Assembly (NCBI GenBank): GCA_013153675.1
Contig: JAADEA010000143.1
Span: 1 to 5,636 of the forward strand
DNA from: Campylobacterota bacterium
Lineage (GTDB): Bacteria; Campylobacterota; Campylobacteria; Campylobacterales; Sulfurovaceae
Direction of reading: 5' to 3'
Length of the DNA stretch: 5,636 nt
Position numbers and translations under genes: made by a program. Below the pieces are notes generated by a model. The model worked only from the letters and a program-made list of their open reading frames with translations, had not been told where the DNA came from and searched no databases. Shown here one piece after another: positions 1 through 5,510 of the stretch (positions within the stretch are counted from its first letter, which is position 1; every line of letters begins with the position of its first letter).

Positions 1-175
1 TTTTGTAATGTCTGGTGTTGGGTCTTTCTTTAAGGTTGTTGGAGTTATTATTTTCTTCCTCAAAATTTTTTAGATATTTAATTGTAGCCTCATAATCACT
101 TAAGTCTTGATAATTAGAGTCTTTTTTAATTATCTCTATATCTGGAATTGTCTCTATATCAAAAATACAAATCAT
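1..175 (-). CDS. Partial PolB-like 3'-5' exonuclease, N-terminal 58 residues (runs off left edge)
   Basis: An open frame starts at ATG 175-173 and stays open to the window edge, giving 58 residues that begin MICIFDIETIPD. The D-I-E motif (D6, E8) after a short hydrophobic strand is the Exo I metal-binding signature of DEDD 3'-5' exonucleases. The opening resembles the predicted PolB-like exonuclease family (DNA_pol_B_exo2) that is common in Campylobacterota. The later Exo II and Exo III motifs would lie outside the window, so activity cannot be judged. After the motif comes a charged, Asn- and Glu-rich stretch (roughly residues 38-48) that looks like a linker or insertion. The start lies 8 bp after the ccoS stop codon, with AGGA 6 bases before the ATG, so the gene is probably cotranscribed with ccoI and ccoS. 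There is no obvious functional link to oxidase assembly. The family assignment rests on the N-terminus only. Confidence 0.65.
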   Translation of the reverse strand, partial: MICIFDIETIPDIEIIKKDSNYQDLSDYEATIKYLKNFEEENNNSNNLKERPNTRHYK

Positions 176-183
176 CTACTATC

Positions 184-414
184 CTAATCTTGAGGTCTAT
201 ACTCTTTTTTTCTCTTTTTTAAAATCTCTTTTCTCTTTTGCTCCATCATAATAGCATCTTTTAATTCCTCTTCTCCATCATATCTTGCTCCATCAAAGAA
301 TTTCTCTTTATCATCAAATTGACCACTCTTTAGTGCCCATAAAAATCCAATTAATCCTAATGCTCCTAAAAATATTGAAACTCCAAGCATCATGGCAATA
401 ATTGAGCTACTCAT
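184..414 (-). CDS. ccoS: Cbb3-type cytochrome oxidase assembly protein CcoS
   Basis: This 76-residue protein has one N-terminal membrane segment (about residues 5-27) followed directly by the CcoS hallmark LWALKSGQFDD (residues 25-35). It ends in a charged, Lys-rich cytoplasmic tail (about 36-76). CcoS is a small inner-membrane factor required for maturation of cbb3-type cytochrome c oxidase, genetically linked to cofactor insertion; its exact biochemical role is not settled. The start is ATG 414-412, with AAGGA 5 bases upstream. It overlaps the end of ccoI by 8 bp, which suggests translational coupling and matches the usual ccoI-ccoS order. The stop is TAG. The tail is encoded by A-rich runs, including an A7 tract read on this strand (205-211), which explains the Lys/Arg-rich end. 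Length and motif are typical, and the gene looks intact. Confidence 0.93.
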   Translation of the reverse strand: MSSSIIAMMLGVSIFLGALGLIGFLWALKSGQFDDKEKFFDGARYDGEEELKDAIMMEQKRKEILKKRKKEYRPQD

Positions 415-2827
415 CTTGATCCTTTTTAAATTTTATTCTCATTGAGTTTCCAACTACTATTAGTGAACTTAGACTCATAAATAGTGCAGCAAAGAGAGGA
501 TTTATATAGCCAGCTACTGCTAATGGTATAGCAAGAGTATTGTATATAATTGATAGAGTTAAATTCTCTTTAATTGCTCTATAACTTCTTTTACTAATCT
601 CAATTGCCCTTGCTAAAGAGAGTAGATTATCATTTAAAAGAACTACATCACTAATTTCGATTGCAATATCAGCTCCACTTCCCATTGCTATTGCAATATC
701 GCTTTTTGATAGAGCAATTGCATCATTTATCCCATCTCCTGCCATAATAACTATCTCTTTATCTTTATGAAATTTATCAATAAGATCTGCTTTGTCTTGA
801 GGCAATAATTTTGCATAATAGGTATCTATATTACATTTTTTAGCTATCTTTTGTGCTACCTCTTTAGAGTCTCCAGTTAACATAACTACTTTTAAGCCAA
901 ACTCTTTAATCTGAGATATTGCTTTAATTGAATCTGGTTTAATTTTATCTTCTAAATAAAATATTGCTACTATCTCTTTATCAATTGCAAAGATAAATAA
1001 AGAGTCATTACTTTTAATATCACATTTAATATTAAACTTTTTAAATAGTTCGCAATTTCCACCTAATAGTTGATGGTTATTGATTGTAGCTACTACTCCT
1101 TTTGCTTCTATATTTTTAATATTATCTAACTCTAACTCTTTTAGATCTTTAAAATTATTTTCTAAATAAGAAGCTACCCCTTTGCTAATTGGATGTTTAG
1201 AACTTTTAACTAATGAGTAGAGATAGTTAATATTAAACTCTTTTTTAAACTCTTTATCTACTACTGATGGTTTTCCTTGGGTAATAGTTCCTGTTTTATC
1301 AAGGGCTACTAAAGTGCTTTTTGCCATTGTTTCAATATCTCTTGCCTCTTTAAAGAGTATTCCTTTTTTTATTGCTTTTGAGACTCCAACTAATGTAGCC
1401 ATAGGGGTAGCAAGTCCAAGTGCACAAGGACAAGCTACCACTACTACTGAAATAGCTATAATAAATGCCTTTTCAAAATCTTTTGTTAAACTAAACCATG
1501 CAATAAAAGTGATAATTGCAATTGTTAATATTGTAATTGAGAAATATCCAGATATTTTATTTGCAAGTTGTTCTATCTTTGGTTTTTTAGTAATTGAGTC
1601 ATTTAATATCTCAGTAATATTAGATAACAAAGAGTCATTTGCCCTTTTTGTAGCCCTATATCTAATAACACTATCTGTTAATATAGAGCCACTTAATATC
1701 TCATCCCCTTTTTTCTTAAATATAGGTTTACTCTCTCCTGTAATTGAGCTTTCATCAAAAGTTCCCTCTCCACTTACTATTATTCCATCAATAACAACTT
1801 TATCTCCTGCTTTTAATTCTATAATATCTCCAATTTCTACATTTTCTACTGCTATTAGAGATTTTGTATTATCTTTTATTACATATACTTCTGTTGGAAT
1901 TGTGCTAAGGATTTTATCAATTGTATCTGCAGCTCTTTTTTTACTTACTACTTCTAAATATTTTCCAACTAATACAAATGTAATAATCATTGTAACTGAG
2001 TCAAAATACACCTCTCCTTTTAGAGTAATCATTGCATAAATTGAATATAAATATGTAAGCAAAGCTCCTGTTGCTACTAAAAAATCCATATTTATAAATC
2101 TATTTTTTAATCCATAGTAAGCACCTTTAAAAAATACCCATCCACTATAAAATAGAGTTGGAGTTGCCAATACAAACTCTGCTATATTTAATATATTTTT
2201 ATATTTTTTCTCCATTCCTGTAAAATAGCCAGTATATTGAGCAACAGCAATCCACATAATATTCATCGTGGCAAATATTGCAACAAGCATTCTTGCATAA
2301 AAACTATTTTTCTCTTTTTTTGTTCTTGCTTCTTGTAAAGAGGGATCATAAGGGTAGGCGTTATAGCCAATAGATCTAATTTTTAAAATAATTTCTGATA
2401 ATTTTATTATTTCTGGATCCCAGATAACTTTTGCTTTATGGTTAGAGTAGTTAATTGTAGCTTCGATAATTCCATCAGTTTTATGTAGAATCTTTTCATT
2501 TAGCCAAACGCAAGCAGAGCAGTGAATCCCTTCAATAATTAAATTTATCTCATATAAGCCATCATCTCTTACTTTAATATATCTATTTTTAAAACCTTCA
2601 AAATCATATTTTAATAGATCTTCATTATCTGCTTTTTGAGTAGCTGGATCTAATTTTTGATCTCCAAGTTTATCATAGAAGCTATCTAATCCTTCGCTTT
2701 TTAAAAGATGATATACTCCCTGACATCCTTTACAGCAAAAGTATAGGGTTTTATCATCTTCTTTCTCTTTAATCATCATCTCCTCATCAAATTGGAGATG
2801 ACAATGGCTGCAGGGAACTTTAGCCAA
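407..2827 (-). CDS. ccoI: CcoI/FixI-type copper-exporting P1B ATPase for cbb3 oxidase maturation
   Basis: This 806-residue P1B-type ATPase has an N-terminal cysteine-rich metal-binding module (C6-x2-C9, then C31, C32 and C35), followed by a heavy-metal-associated domain with CSAC (C103, C106). The membrane and catalytic parts are complete: TGES at 363-366, CPC in the membrane at 466-468, the phosphorylated aspartate in DKTGT (D510), HP at 545-546, TGD at 651-653 and GDGIND at 697-702. Late membrane signatures Y762-N763 and M784 with S787-S788 fit a Cu(I)-specific P1B-1 pump. In this family, the CcoI/FixI/CopA2 branch exports Cu(I) slowly to supply the cbb3 oxidase CuB site rather than for bulk detoxification; the ccoS neighbour supports that role. 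The start is TTG 2827-2825: GGAGG lies 6 bases upstream, no in-frame ATG lies between it and an upstream TAG, and later starts would lose the first cysteines. Confidence 0.95.
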   Translation of the reverse strand: MAKVPCSHCHLQFDEEMMIKEKEDDKTLYFCCKGCQGVYHLLKSEGLDSFYDKLGDQKLDPATQKADNEDLLKYDFEGFKNRYIKVRDDGLYEINLIIEGIHCSACVWLNEKILHKTDGIIEATINYSNHKAKVIWDPEIIKLSEIILKIRSIGYNAYPYDPSLQEARTKKEKNSFYARMLVAIFATMNIMWIAVAQYTGYFTGMEKKYKNILNIAEFVLATPTLFYSGWVFFKGAYYGLKNRFINMDFLVATGALLTYLYSIYAMITLKGEVYFDSVTMIITFVLVGKYLEVVSKKRAADTIDKILSTIPTEVYVIKDNTKSLIAVENVEIGDIIELKAGDKVVIDGIIVSGEGTFDESSITGESKPIFKKKGDEILSGSILTDSVIRYRATKRANDSLLSNITEILNDSITKKPKIEQLANKISGYFSITILTIAIITFIAWFSLTKDFEKAFIIAISVVVVACPCALGLATPMATLVGVSKAIKKGILFKEARDIETMAKSTLVALDKTGTITQGKPSVVDKEFKKEFNINYLYSLVKSSKHPISKGVASYLENNFKDLKELELDNIKNIEAKGVVATINNHQLLGGNCELFKKFNIKCDIKSNDSLFIFAIDKEIVAIFYLEDKIKPDSIKAISQIKEFGLKVVMLTGDSKEVAQKIAKKCNIDTYYAKLLPQDKADLIDKFHKDKEIVIMAGDGINDAIALSKSDIAIAMGSGADIAIEISDVVLLNDNLLSLARAIEISKRSYRAIKENLTLSIIYNTLAIPLAVAGYINPLFAALFMSLSSLIVVGNSMRIKFKKDQDE

Positions 2828-2853
2828 TTTTTGCCTCCAAAATTTTGGCTAAA
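2819..2853 (-). repeat. 9-bp perfect inverted repeat enclosing the ccoI translation start
   Basis: TTTAGCCAA and TTGGCTAAA (minus-strand reading; plus-strand positions 2845-2853 and 2819-2827) are exact reverse complements separated by 17 bases. In the ccoI mRNA the right arm begins with the TTG start codon, and the loop carries the GGAGG ribosome-binding site. The left arm also overlaps a perfect 12-bp palindrome, CCAAAATTTTGG (2837-2848). The pairing could act as an RNA hairpin that tunes initiation, or the DNA symmetry could be a repressor site. Only the symmetry is observed; function is inferred. Confidence 0.5.
2834..2838 (-). promoter_or_regulatory. Shine-Dalgarno GGAGG that decides the TTG start of ccoI
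   Basis: On the minus strand GGAGG is followed by 6 bases (CAAAAA) and then TTG at 2827-2825. It is among the strongest Shine-Dalgarno matches in the window. It is the main reason for accepting a TTG start, because an in-frame TAG at 2851-2849 with no ATG in between excludes a longer protein. The element sits in the loop of the inverted repeat at 2819-2853. Confidence 0.8.
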
Positions 2854-2865
2854 TTGTATCTAATT

Positions 2866-2871
2866 ATTATA
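2866..2871 (-). promoter_or_regulatory. Candidate -10 element (TATAAT) for the ccoI operon
   Basis: Read on the minus strand, 2871-2866 is a perfect TATAAT about 38 bases before the ccoI TTG, which would give a leader of roughly 30 bases. No good TTGACA-like -35 is seen at 16-18 bases, but sigma-70 promoters of Campylobacterota usually lack a conserved -35. A second hexamer, TACAAT (2858-2853), lies closer to the gene and is an alternative. In such A/T-rich DNA hexamer matches arise easily by chance, so this is tentative. Confidence 0.3.
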
Positions 2872-2931
2872 AATAGTAAAATAAGTTCTAATCTTAATAG
2901 AGTAAAGTTTTAGGGGCTAAGTAAAAGATAG

Positions 2932-2937
2932 TATAAT
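2932..2937 (+). promoter_or_regulatory. Candidate -10 element (TATAAT) for the ribA operon, overlapping the first ATG
   Basis: A perfect TATAAT spans 2932-2937 and its last two bases are the first two bases of the ATG at 2936. If used, transcription would begin near 2943-2945, at or just before the second in-frame ATG (2945-2947), giving a leaderless or nearly leaderless message. The upstream -35 region (about 2908-2914, TTTTAGG) is only weakly similar to TTGACA. The hexamer could be a coincidence of A/T-rich sequence. Confidence 0.35.
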
Positions 2938-3508
2938 GGCGCTTATGAAAGTAGAAATTTCAAAAGTAGCAAATCTTCCAACCAAATATGGAGAATTTAA
3001 AATACAAGCATTTAAAGAGGGAGAAAAGGAGCATTTGGCTATTTTTAAAGAGCCTTTAGGTGATACTCCTATTGTAAGAGTCCATTCTGAGTGTTTAACT
3101 GGAGATGCACTTGGATCAATTAAATGTGATTGTGGAGAACAGCTTGAATTTGCTCTTAAGCTTATTGCTAAAAAAGGGGGAATGGTTATTTATCATAGGC
3201 AAGAGGGTAGAAATATTGGTCTTTTAAATAAGGTAAATGCTTATGCATTGCAAGATATGGGACTTGATACAGTAGAGGCAAACCATCAGTTGGGATTTGC
3301 AGCAGATGAGAGGACATATGAGATTGTTGAGTTTATTTTAAATCACTTTAATATAAAGAGAATAAAACTTCTTACAAATAATCCATCAAAAATAGATTCA
3401 ATAAAAAACATTGAAATTGTTGAAAGAATTCCTATAAAGATTGCACCAAATAAGTTTAATGAAAATTATCTAAAGACCAAAAAGAGTAAATTAGGACATC
3501 TTTTATGA
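2936..3508 (+). CDS. ribA: GTP cyclohydrolase II (riboflavin biosynthesis)
   Basis: The product is 190 residues, the usual size for stand-alone RibA, and is not fused to a DHBP synthase (RibB) domain. RibA opens the imidazole ring of GTP, releasing formate and pyrophosphate, to give 2,5-diamino-6-ribosylamino-4(3H)-pyrimidinone 5'-phosphate, the first step towards riboflavin and FAD. The three zinc-binding cysteines are present (C53, C64, C66 in ECLTGDALGSIKCDCG), as are the YHRQEGRNIGL nucleotide-binding loop (86-96), the active-site Y103, and D124 and R126 in ADER. The C-terminal LLTNNPSK and GHLL blocks are intact. N93 replaces the Gly of the E. coli-type RGIGL loop. The start is uncertain: ATG 2936 and ATG 2945 are both in frame, neither has a convincing Shine-Dalgarno, and TATAAT overlaps the first. 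The gene ends in an ATGA overlap with rsmG. Confidence 0.95.
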   Translation: MALMKVEISKVANLPTKYGEFKIQAFKEGEKEHLAIFKEPLGDTPIVRVHSECLTGDALGSIKCDCGEQLEFALKLIAKKGGMVIYHRQEGRNIGLLNKVNAYALQDMGLDTVEANHQLGFAADERTYEIVEFILNHFNIKRIKLLTNNPSKIDSIKNIEIVERIPIKIAPNKFNENYLKTKKSKLGHLL

Positions 3509-4092
3509 TAGAGGAGTTGCTAAAAAGGGAAGATATAGAAATTAGTAAAGATAAAATAGAGAAATTTAAAGAGTATATAGAGATATTAAAAAAGTGGAAT
3601 AGGGTTCATAATTTAACAGCTTTAGAGAGTGATATTCAAATAGCAAAAAATATTATTGATTCAATATATCCAGTAAAATTTCTTACTAAGCCTATAAATT
3701 TTTTAGATATTGGAACAGGTGCGGGTTTTCCTGGAATCTTTTTAGCTATTATATGGGATGATATAGACTCTTTTTTAGTAGAGCCAAGAAATAAAAGAGC
3801 TGCCTTTTTACAATATTTAAAAGTAAAGTTAAAATTAAACAATACAAATATAATAAAAAAGAGAGTAGAAGAGATAAAAGATATTAAAGCTCATCTAATT
3901 ACATCAAGAGCAGTTAGTAGGGCAAAAGATATATTAAAGTTAAGTGAAAATATAAGAAGTAGAGAGTGTGAGATTTTATTATATAAAGGAAGTGAGGTAA
4001 AAAGAGATATTTTAGATCTAAATGGTAAGGTAGAATATACTATAATAACCTACACTAAAAGAAACTATTTATGGATTAAAAGATGTTATTAA
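3505..4092 (+). CDS. rsmG: 16S rRNA (guanine-527-N7) methyltransferase RsmG
   Basis: RsmG (GidB) transfers a methyl group from S-adenosylmethionine to N7 of G527 in the 530 loop of 16S rRNA; loss in other bacteria gives low-level streptomycin resistance. The 195-residue protein is slightly shorter than the E. coli enzyme but complete. An N-terminal helical part ends in the family block KKWNRVHNLTAL (29-40). The SAM-binding loop is LDIGTGAGFPG (67-77). EPRNKRAAFL (93-102) holds the acidic residue expected to contact the SAM ribose. TSRAVS (133-138) is the conserved post-strand motif. The start ATG overlaps the ribA stop (ATGA) with AGGA 8 bases upstream, so translation is probably coupled. The 3' end overlaps the following small gene by 10 bp. 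Confidence 0.93.
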   Translation: MIEELLKREDIEISKDKIEKFKEYIEILKKWNRVHNLTALESDIQIAKNIIDSIYPVKFLTKPINFLDIGTGAGFPGIFLAIIWDDIDSFLVEPRNKRAAFLQYLKVKLKLNNTNIIKKRVEEIKDIKAHLITSRAVSRAKDILKLSENIRSRECEILLYKGSEVKRDILDLNGKVEYTIITYTKRNYLWIKRCY

Positions 4093-4298
4093 AATTAATA
4101 TTATTTCTTTTAATAGGTTATGGAATATATAGATTATTAGGTGGAAAAGTAGAGTTTAAAAAAAAGGATAAAAATATAGATCAAGAAGATGATAATACTC
4201 TTTTGGAGTGTAGTAAGTGTGGGACATATGTAACCAAAAAAGATGCAATTTTTTATAAAGGCAAAGTATATTGTTCAAAAGAGTGTATAAAGGATTAA
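4083..4298 (+). CDS. PP0621 family membrane-anchored zinc-ribbon protein
   Basis: This 71-residue protein has a short N-terminal membrane segment (about residues 3-19), a charged linker (22-39), and a four-cysteine zinc-binding knuckle: C43-x2-C46 and C64-x3-C68 (ECSKCG and YCSKEC). The layout of one membrane helix plus a C-terminal treble-clef-like motif matches the PP0621 family of uncharacterised small proteins in Proteobacteria and Campylobacterota. The zinc module probably faces the cytoplasm or stays membrane-associated; no enzymatic function is known. The ATG at 4083 overlaps the rsmG end by 10 bp, with GGAT 6 bases upstream, and the stop is one base before the next ATG. The intact cysteines argue for a real gene despite the small size. 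Metal identity is inferred from the ligand pattern. Confidence 0.8.
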   Translation: MLLKLILFLLIGYGIYRLLGGKVEFKKKDKNIDQEDDNTLLECSKCGTYVTKKDAIFYKGKVYCSKECIKD

Positions 4299-4299
4299 A

Positions 4300-4698
4300 A
4301 TGATTATTTTTGGAGATGCTATGGTAGATTCTAAAGAGTTTGTTAAGGTAAATAGTATAGATGATATTAAAAATAGTAGTTCAAATAGTGTGGTGGTTAT
4401 TCCTTCACTAAAAGAGAATGAGTTGATTGATTTTTGTAAAAATAATTCAATTGAGTATGGAGTAGAGCTGTTTTCTCCAAATAATGCTATTAGAGATTTG
4501 ATATTTGCATTTAATTTAAAAGCTTCATATATATTAATTTCTTTTTTAGATGTGGCAAAGACTCTTCAAGATATTGTAAATGAATATCTAATGGATCTAA
4601 AAGTAATATATGTGACAAATAGTTATAACGAGATAGATGAGGCAGCAAAGATGGGAATTGATGGAGTCATTTTAAATAAAAATATAAAGGAGATATAA
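4300..4698 (+). CDS. Unrecognised 132-residue alpha/beta protein upstream of luxS
   Basis: I do not recognise this family. The protein is soluble in appearance, with no signal peptide and no clear membrane helix, and only one cysteine (C46). Hydrophobic strands alternate with amphipathic helices: strands near 30-35, 51-57, 75-80, 101-106 and 120-125, with helices between. The final part, KVIYVTNSYNEIDEAAKMGI followed by DGVIL (101-125), resembles the late beta-alpha units of a TIM barrel or response-regulator-like fold, but no catalytic motif is evident. The start at ATG 4300 has AAGGA 5 bases upstream and lies one base after the previous stop. A second in-frame ATG at 4321 has GGAG 5 bases upstream and is a possible alternative, seven residues shorter. 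The stop TAA directly abuts the GTG of luxS. Base composition and codon use match its neighbours, so it looks like a resident gene. Confidence 0.8.
   Translation: MIIFGDAMVDSKEFVKVNSIDDIKNSSSNSVVVIPSLKENELIDFCKNNSIEYGVELFSPNNAIRDLIFAFNLKASYILISFLDVAKTLQDIVNEYLMDLKVIYVTNSYNEIDEAAKMGIDGVILNKNIKEI
4687..4692 (+). promoter_or_regulatory. Shine-Dalgarno AAGGAG that decides the GTG start of luxS
   Basis: AAGGAG lies 6 bases before GTG 4699 and inside the end of the preceding coding sequence. It supports a GTG start for luxS. The resulting N-terminus, [12 protein letters not shown], matches the conserved LuxS N-terminus exactly where expected. Confidence 0.8.
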
Positions 4699-5214
4699 GT
4701 GCCTCTTTTAGATAGTTTTTTAGTAGATCATACAAAAATGAAAGCTCCTGCTGTTAGGCTTGCAAAAGTAATAAAAACTCCAAAAGGAGATGAGATAAGA
4801 GTATATGATTTAAGATTTTGTACTCCAAATAAGGAGATGATGAAAGAAAAAGGGCTTCATACATTAGAGCATCTATTTGCAGGATTTATGAGAAAATATC
4901 TAAATAGCGATAAAGTAGAGATTATAGATATATCTCCTATGGGATGTAGGACAGGATTTTATCTCTCTTTGATTGGAACTCCAAAAGATAGTGAGATTGT
5001 AAAAGCTTGGGAAGAGTCTATGAAAGATGTTTTAGCGGTAAAATCCCAAGATGATATTCCAGAATTAAATATCTATCAATGTGGTAGCTGTAAAATGCAC
5101 TCTTTAGATGAGGCAAAAGAGATAGCAAAAAGAGTATTAGATAGAGGCATTGGAATAATGAATAATGAGGAGTTAAAACTTGATCTTTCAAAAATAGAGG
5201 GTGCTAAATGTTAA
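4699..5214 (+). CDS. luxS: S-ribosylhomocysteine lyase LuxS
   Basis: LuxS cleaves S-ribosylhomocysteine to homocysteine and 4,5-dihydroxy-2,3-pentanedione, the precursor of autoinducer-2, as part of the activated methyl cycle after Pfs/MTAN acts on S-adenosylhomocysteine. The 171 residues cover the whole family length. The Fe(II)-binding HTLEH motif gives H54, E57 and H58; the third metal ligand is C128 in YQCG, and the catalytic cysteine is C83 in [10 protein letters not shown]39 in DLRFC and the N-terminal [12 protein letters not shown] block are also conserved. C131 adds a further cysteine three residues after the metal ligand, where E. coli LuxS has Tyr. The gene starts at GTG immediately after the previous TAA and overlaps the next gene by 7 bp. 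Whether it serves signalling or only recycling cannot be told; no AI-2 receptor is in the window. Confidence 0.97.
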   Translation: MPLLDSFLVDHTKMKAPAVRLAKVIKTPKGDEIRVYDLRFCTPNKEMMKEKGLHTLEHLFAGFMRKYLNSDKVEIIDISPMGCRTGFYLSLIGTPKDSEIVKAWEESMKDVLAVKSQDDIPELNIYQCGSCKMHSLDEAKEIAKRVLDRGIGIMNNEELKLDLSKIEGAKC

Positions 5215-5510
5215 TCGTAATTCCTGTAAAAGATGAGAATAACTTAACTATTGCACCAAGAATGGGTGCTAAGAAATGGGTAGCTATTGATTTTGAAGAG
5301 GGGGTTATAAAAAATCAAAGATTAATAGATGACCCATTTAAAGAGTTTGATTGGATAGATTTTGCAATATTAGAAAATAGCTTTGAAAATTATATGGATT
5401 TTTTAGATATTGGTACAATGGTTTTAGTAAGAAGAGAAGGACAAGATAGTATAGAAGATTTGATTGAGGCTTTTAAATTTAAGGAATTAGATGAGATAGG
5501 TTCTTTTTAA
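5208..5510 (+). CDS. Hypothetical 100-residue protein, possibly NifX-like fold
   Basis: This acidic, soluble-looking 100-residue protein starts with a hydrophobic strand, [12 protein letters not shown], then [20 protein letters not shown] (15-34). That opening recalls the dinitrogenase iron-molybdenum cofactor (NifX/NifB C-terminal, COG1433) fold, whose members typically begin with a strand plus PxxD, followed by a FGRA-like turn and a strand carrying D and G. Here the turn reads MGAKKW, and the usual central Gly-rich stretch is replaced by an acidic segment ([20 protein letters not shown], 48-67). It has no cysteine or histidine, so a metal-cluster-carrier role is not supported. The start ATG overlaps the end of luxS by 7 bp, with GAGG 7 bases upstream, and the stop overlaps the next ATG by one base (TAATG), so translation is probably coupled on both sides. 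The fold link is weak inference; function is unknown. Confidence 0.75.
   Translation: MLIVIPVKDENNLTIAPRMGAKKWVAIDFEEGVIKNQRLIDDPFKEFDWIDFAILENSFENYMDFLDIGTMVLVRREGQDSIEDLIEAFKFKELDEIGSF

Larger units (their letters stand above)
2828..2935. promoter_or_regulatory. Divergent intergenic region between ccoI and ribA
   Basis: This is the only real gap in the window, and it must hold the promoters of both divergent clusters unless they are read from outside. It is very A/T-rich. It contains the ccoI Shine-Dalgarno and most of the inverted repeat around the ccoI start, candidate TATAAT hexamers for each strand, a short dyad TTAG-GGG-CTAA (2910-2920), and three copies of AGTAAA (2875, 2901, 2920). 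No Fnr-type TTGAT-N4-ATCAA site, FMN riboswitch, tRNA or terminator was recognised. Confidence 0.6.

Noticed and set aside
205..220. T7 and T6 runs near the ccoS end as a phase-variation tract or terminator
   Set aside because: They are the reverse strand of Lys/Arg codons in the CcoS tail; there is no adjacent GC-rich stem, and such A/T runs are frequent in this DNA.
1314..2039. Open frame of 241 codons on the plus strand
   Set aside because: It lies wholly antisense to ccoI, whose P-type ATPase motifs are intact across the same bases; the translation is a low-complexity hydrophobic shadow with no recognisable motif.
2882..2896. Dyad TAAG-N7-CTTA as a regulator site
   Set aside because: The arms are only 4 bp and do not extend; this is expected by chance in A/T-rich DNA and does not match the Fnr consensus TTGAT-N4-ATCAA.
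2910..2920. Dyad TTAG-GGG-CTAA as an operator or terminator stem
   Set aside because: Four-base arms with a three-base centre are too short to support a function, although its place in the spacer of the candidate ribA promoter is noted under the intergenic region.
2908..2935. FMN riboswitch upstream of ribA, prompted by the TTAGGGGC sequence
   Set aside because: Only the GGGGC resembles the conserved riboswitch start; the remaining conserved blocks and the necessary length are missing in the 108-bp gap.
3170..3180. A6G5 run in ribA as a slippage or -1 frameshift site
   Set aside because: The reading frame is AAA AAA GGG, not the A AAA AAG phase needed for a classic -1 slippery site, and the frame continues through fully conserved RibA motifs. 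The G5 run is short compared with known phase-variable tracts of Campylobacterota.
3636..3842. Open frame of 68 codons on the minus strand
   Set aside because: It is antisense to the SAM-binding core of rsmG, and no motif or separate gene context supports it.
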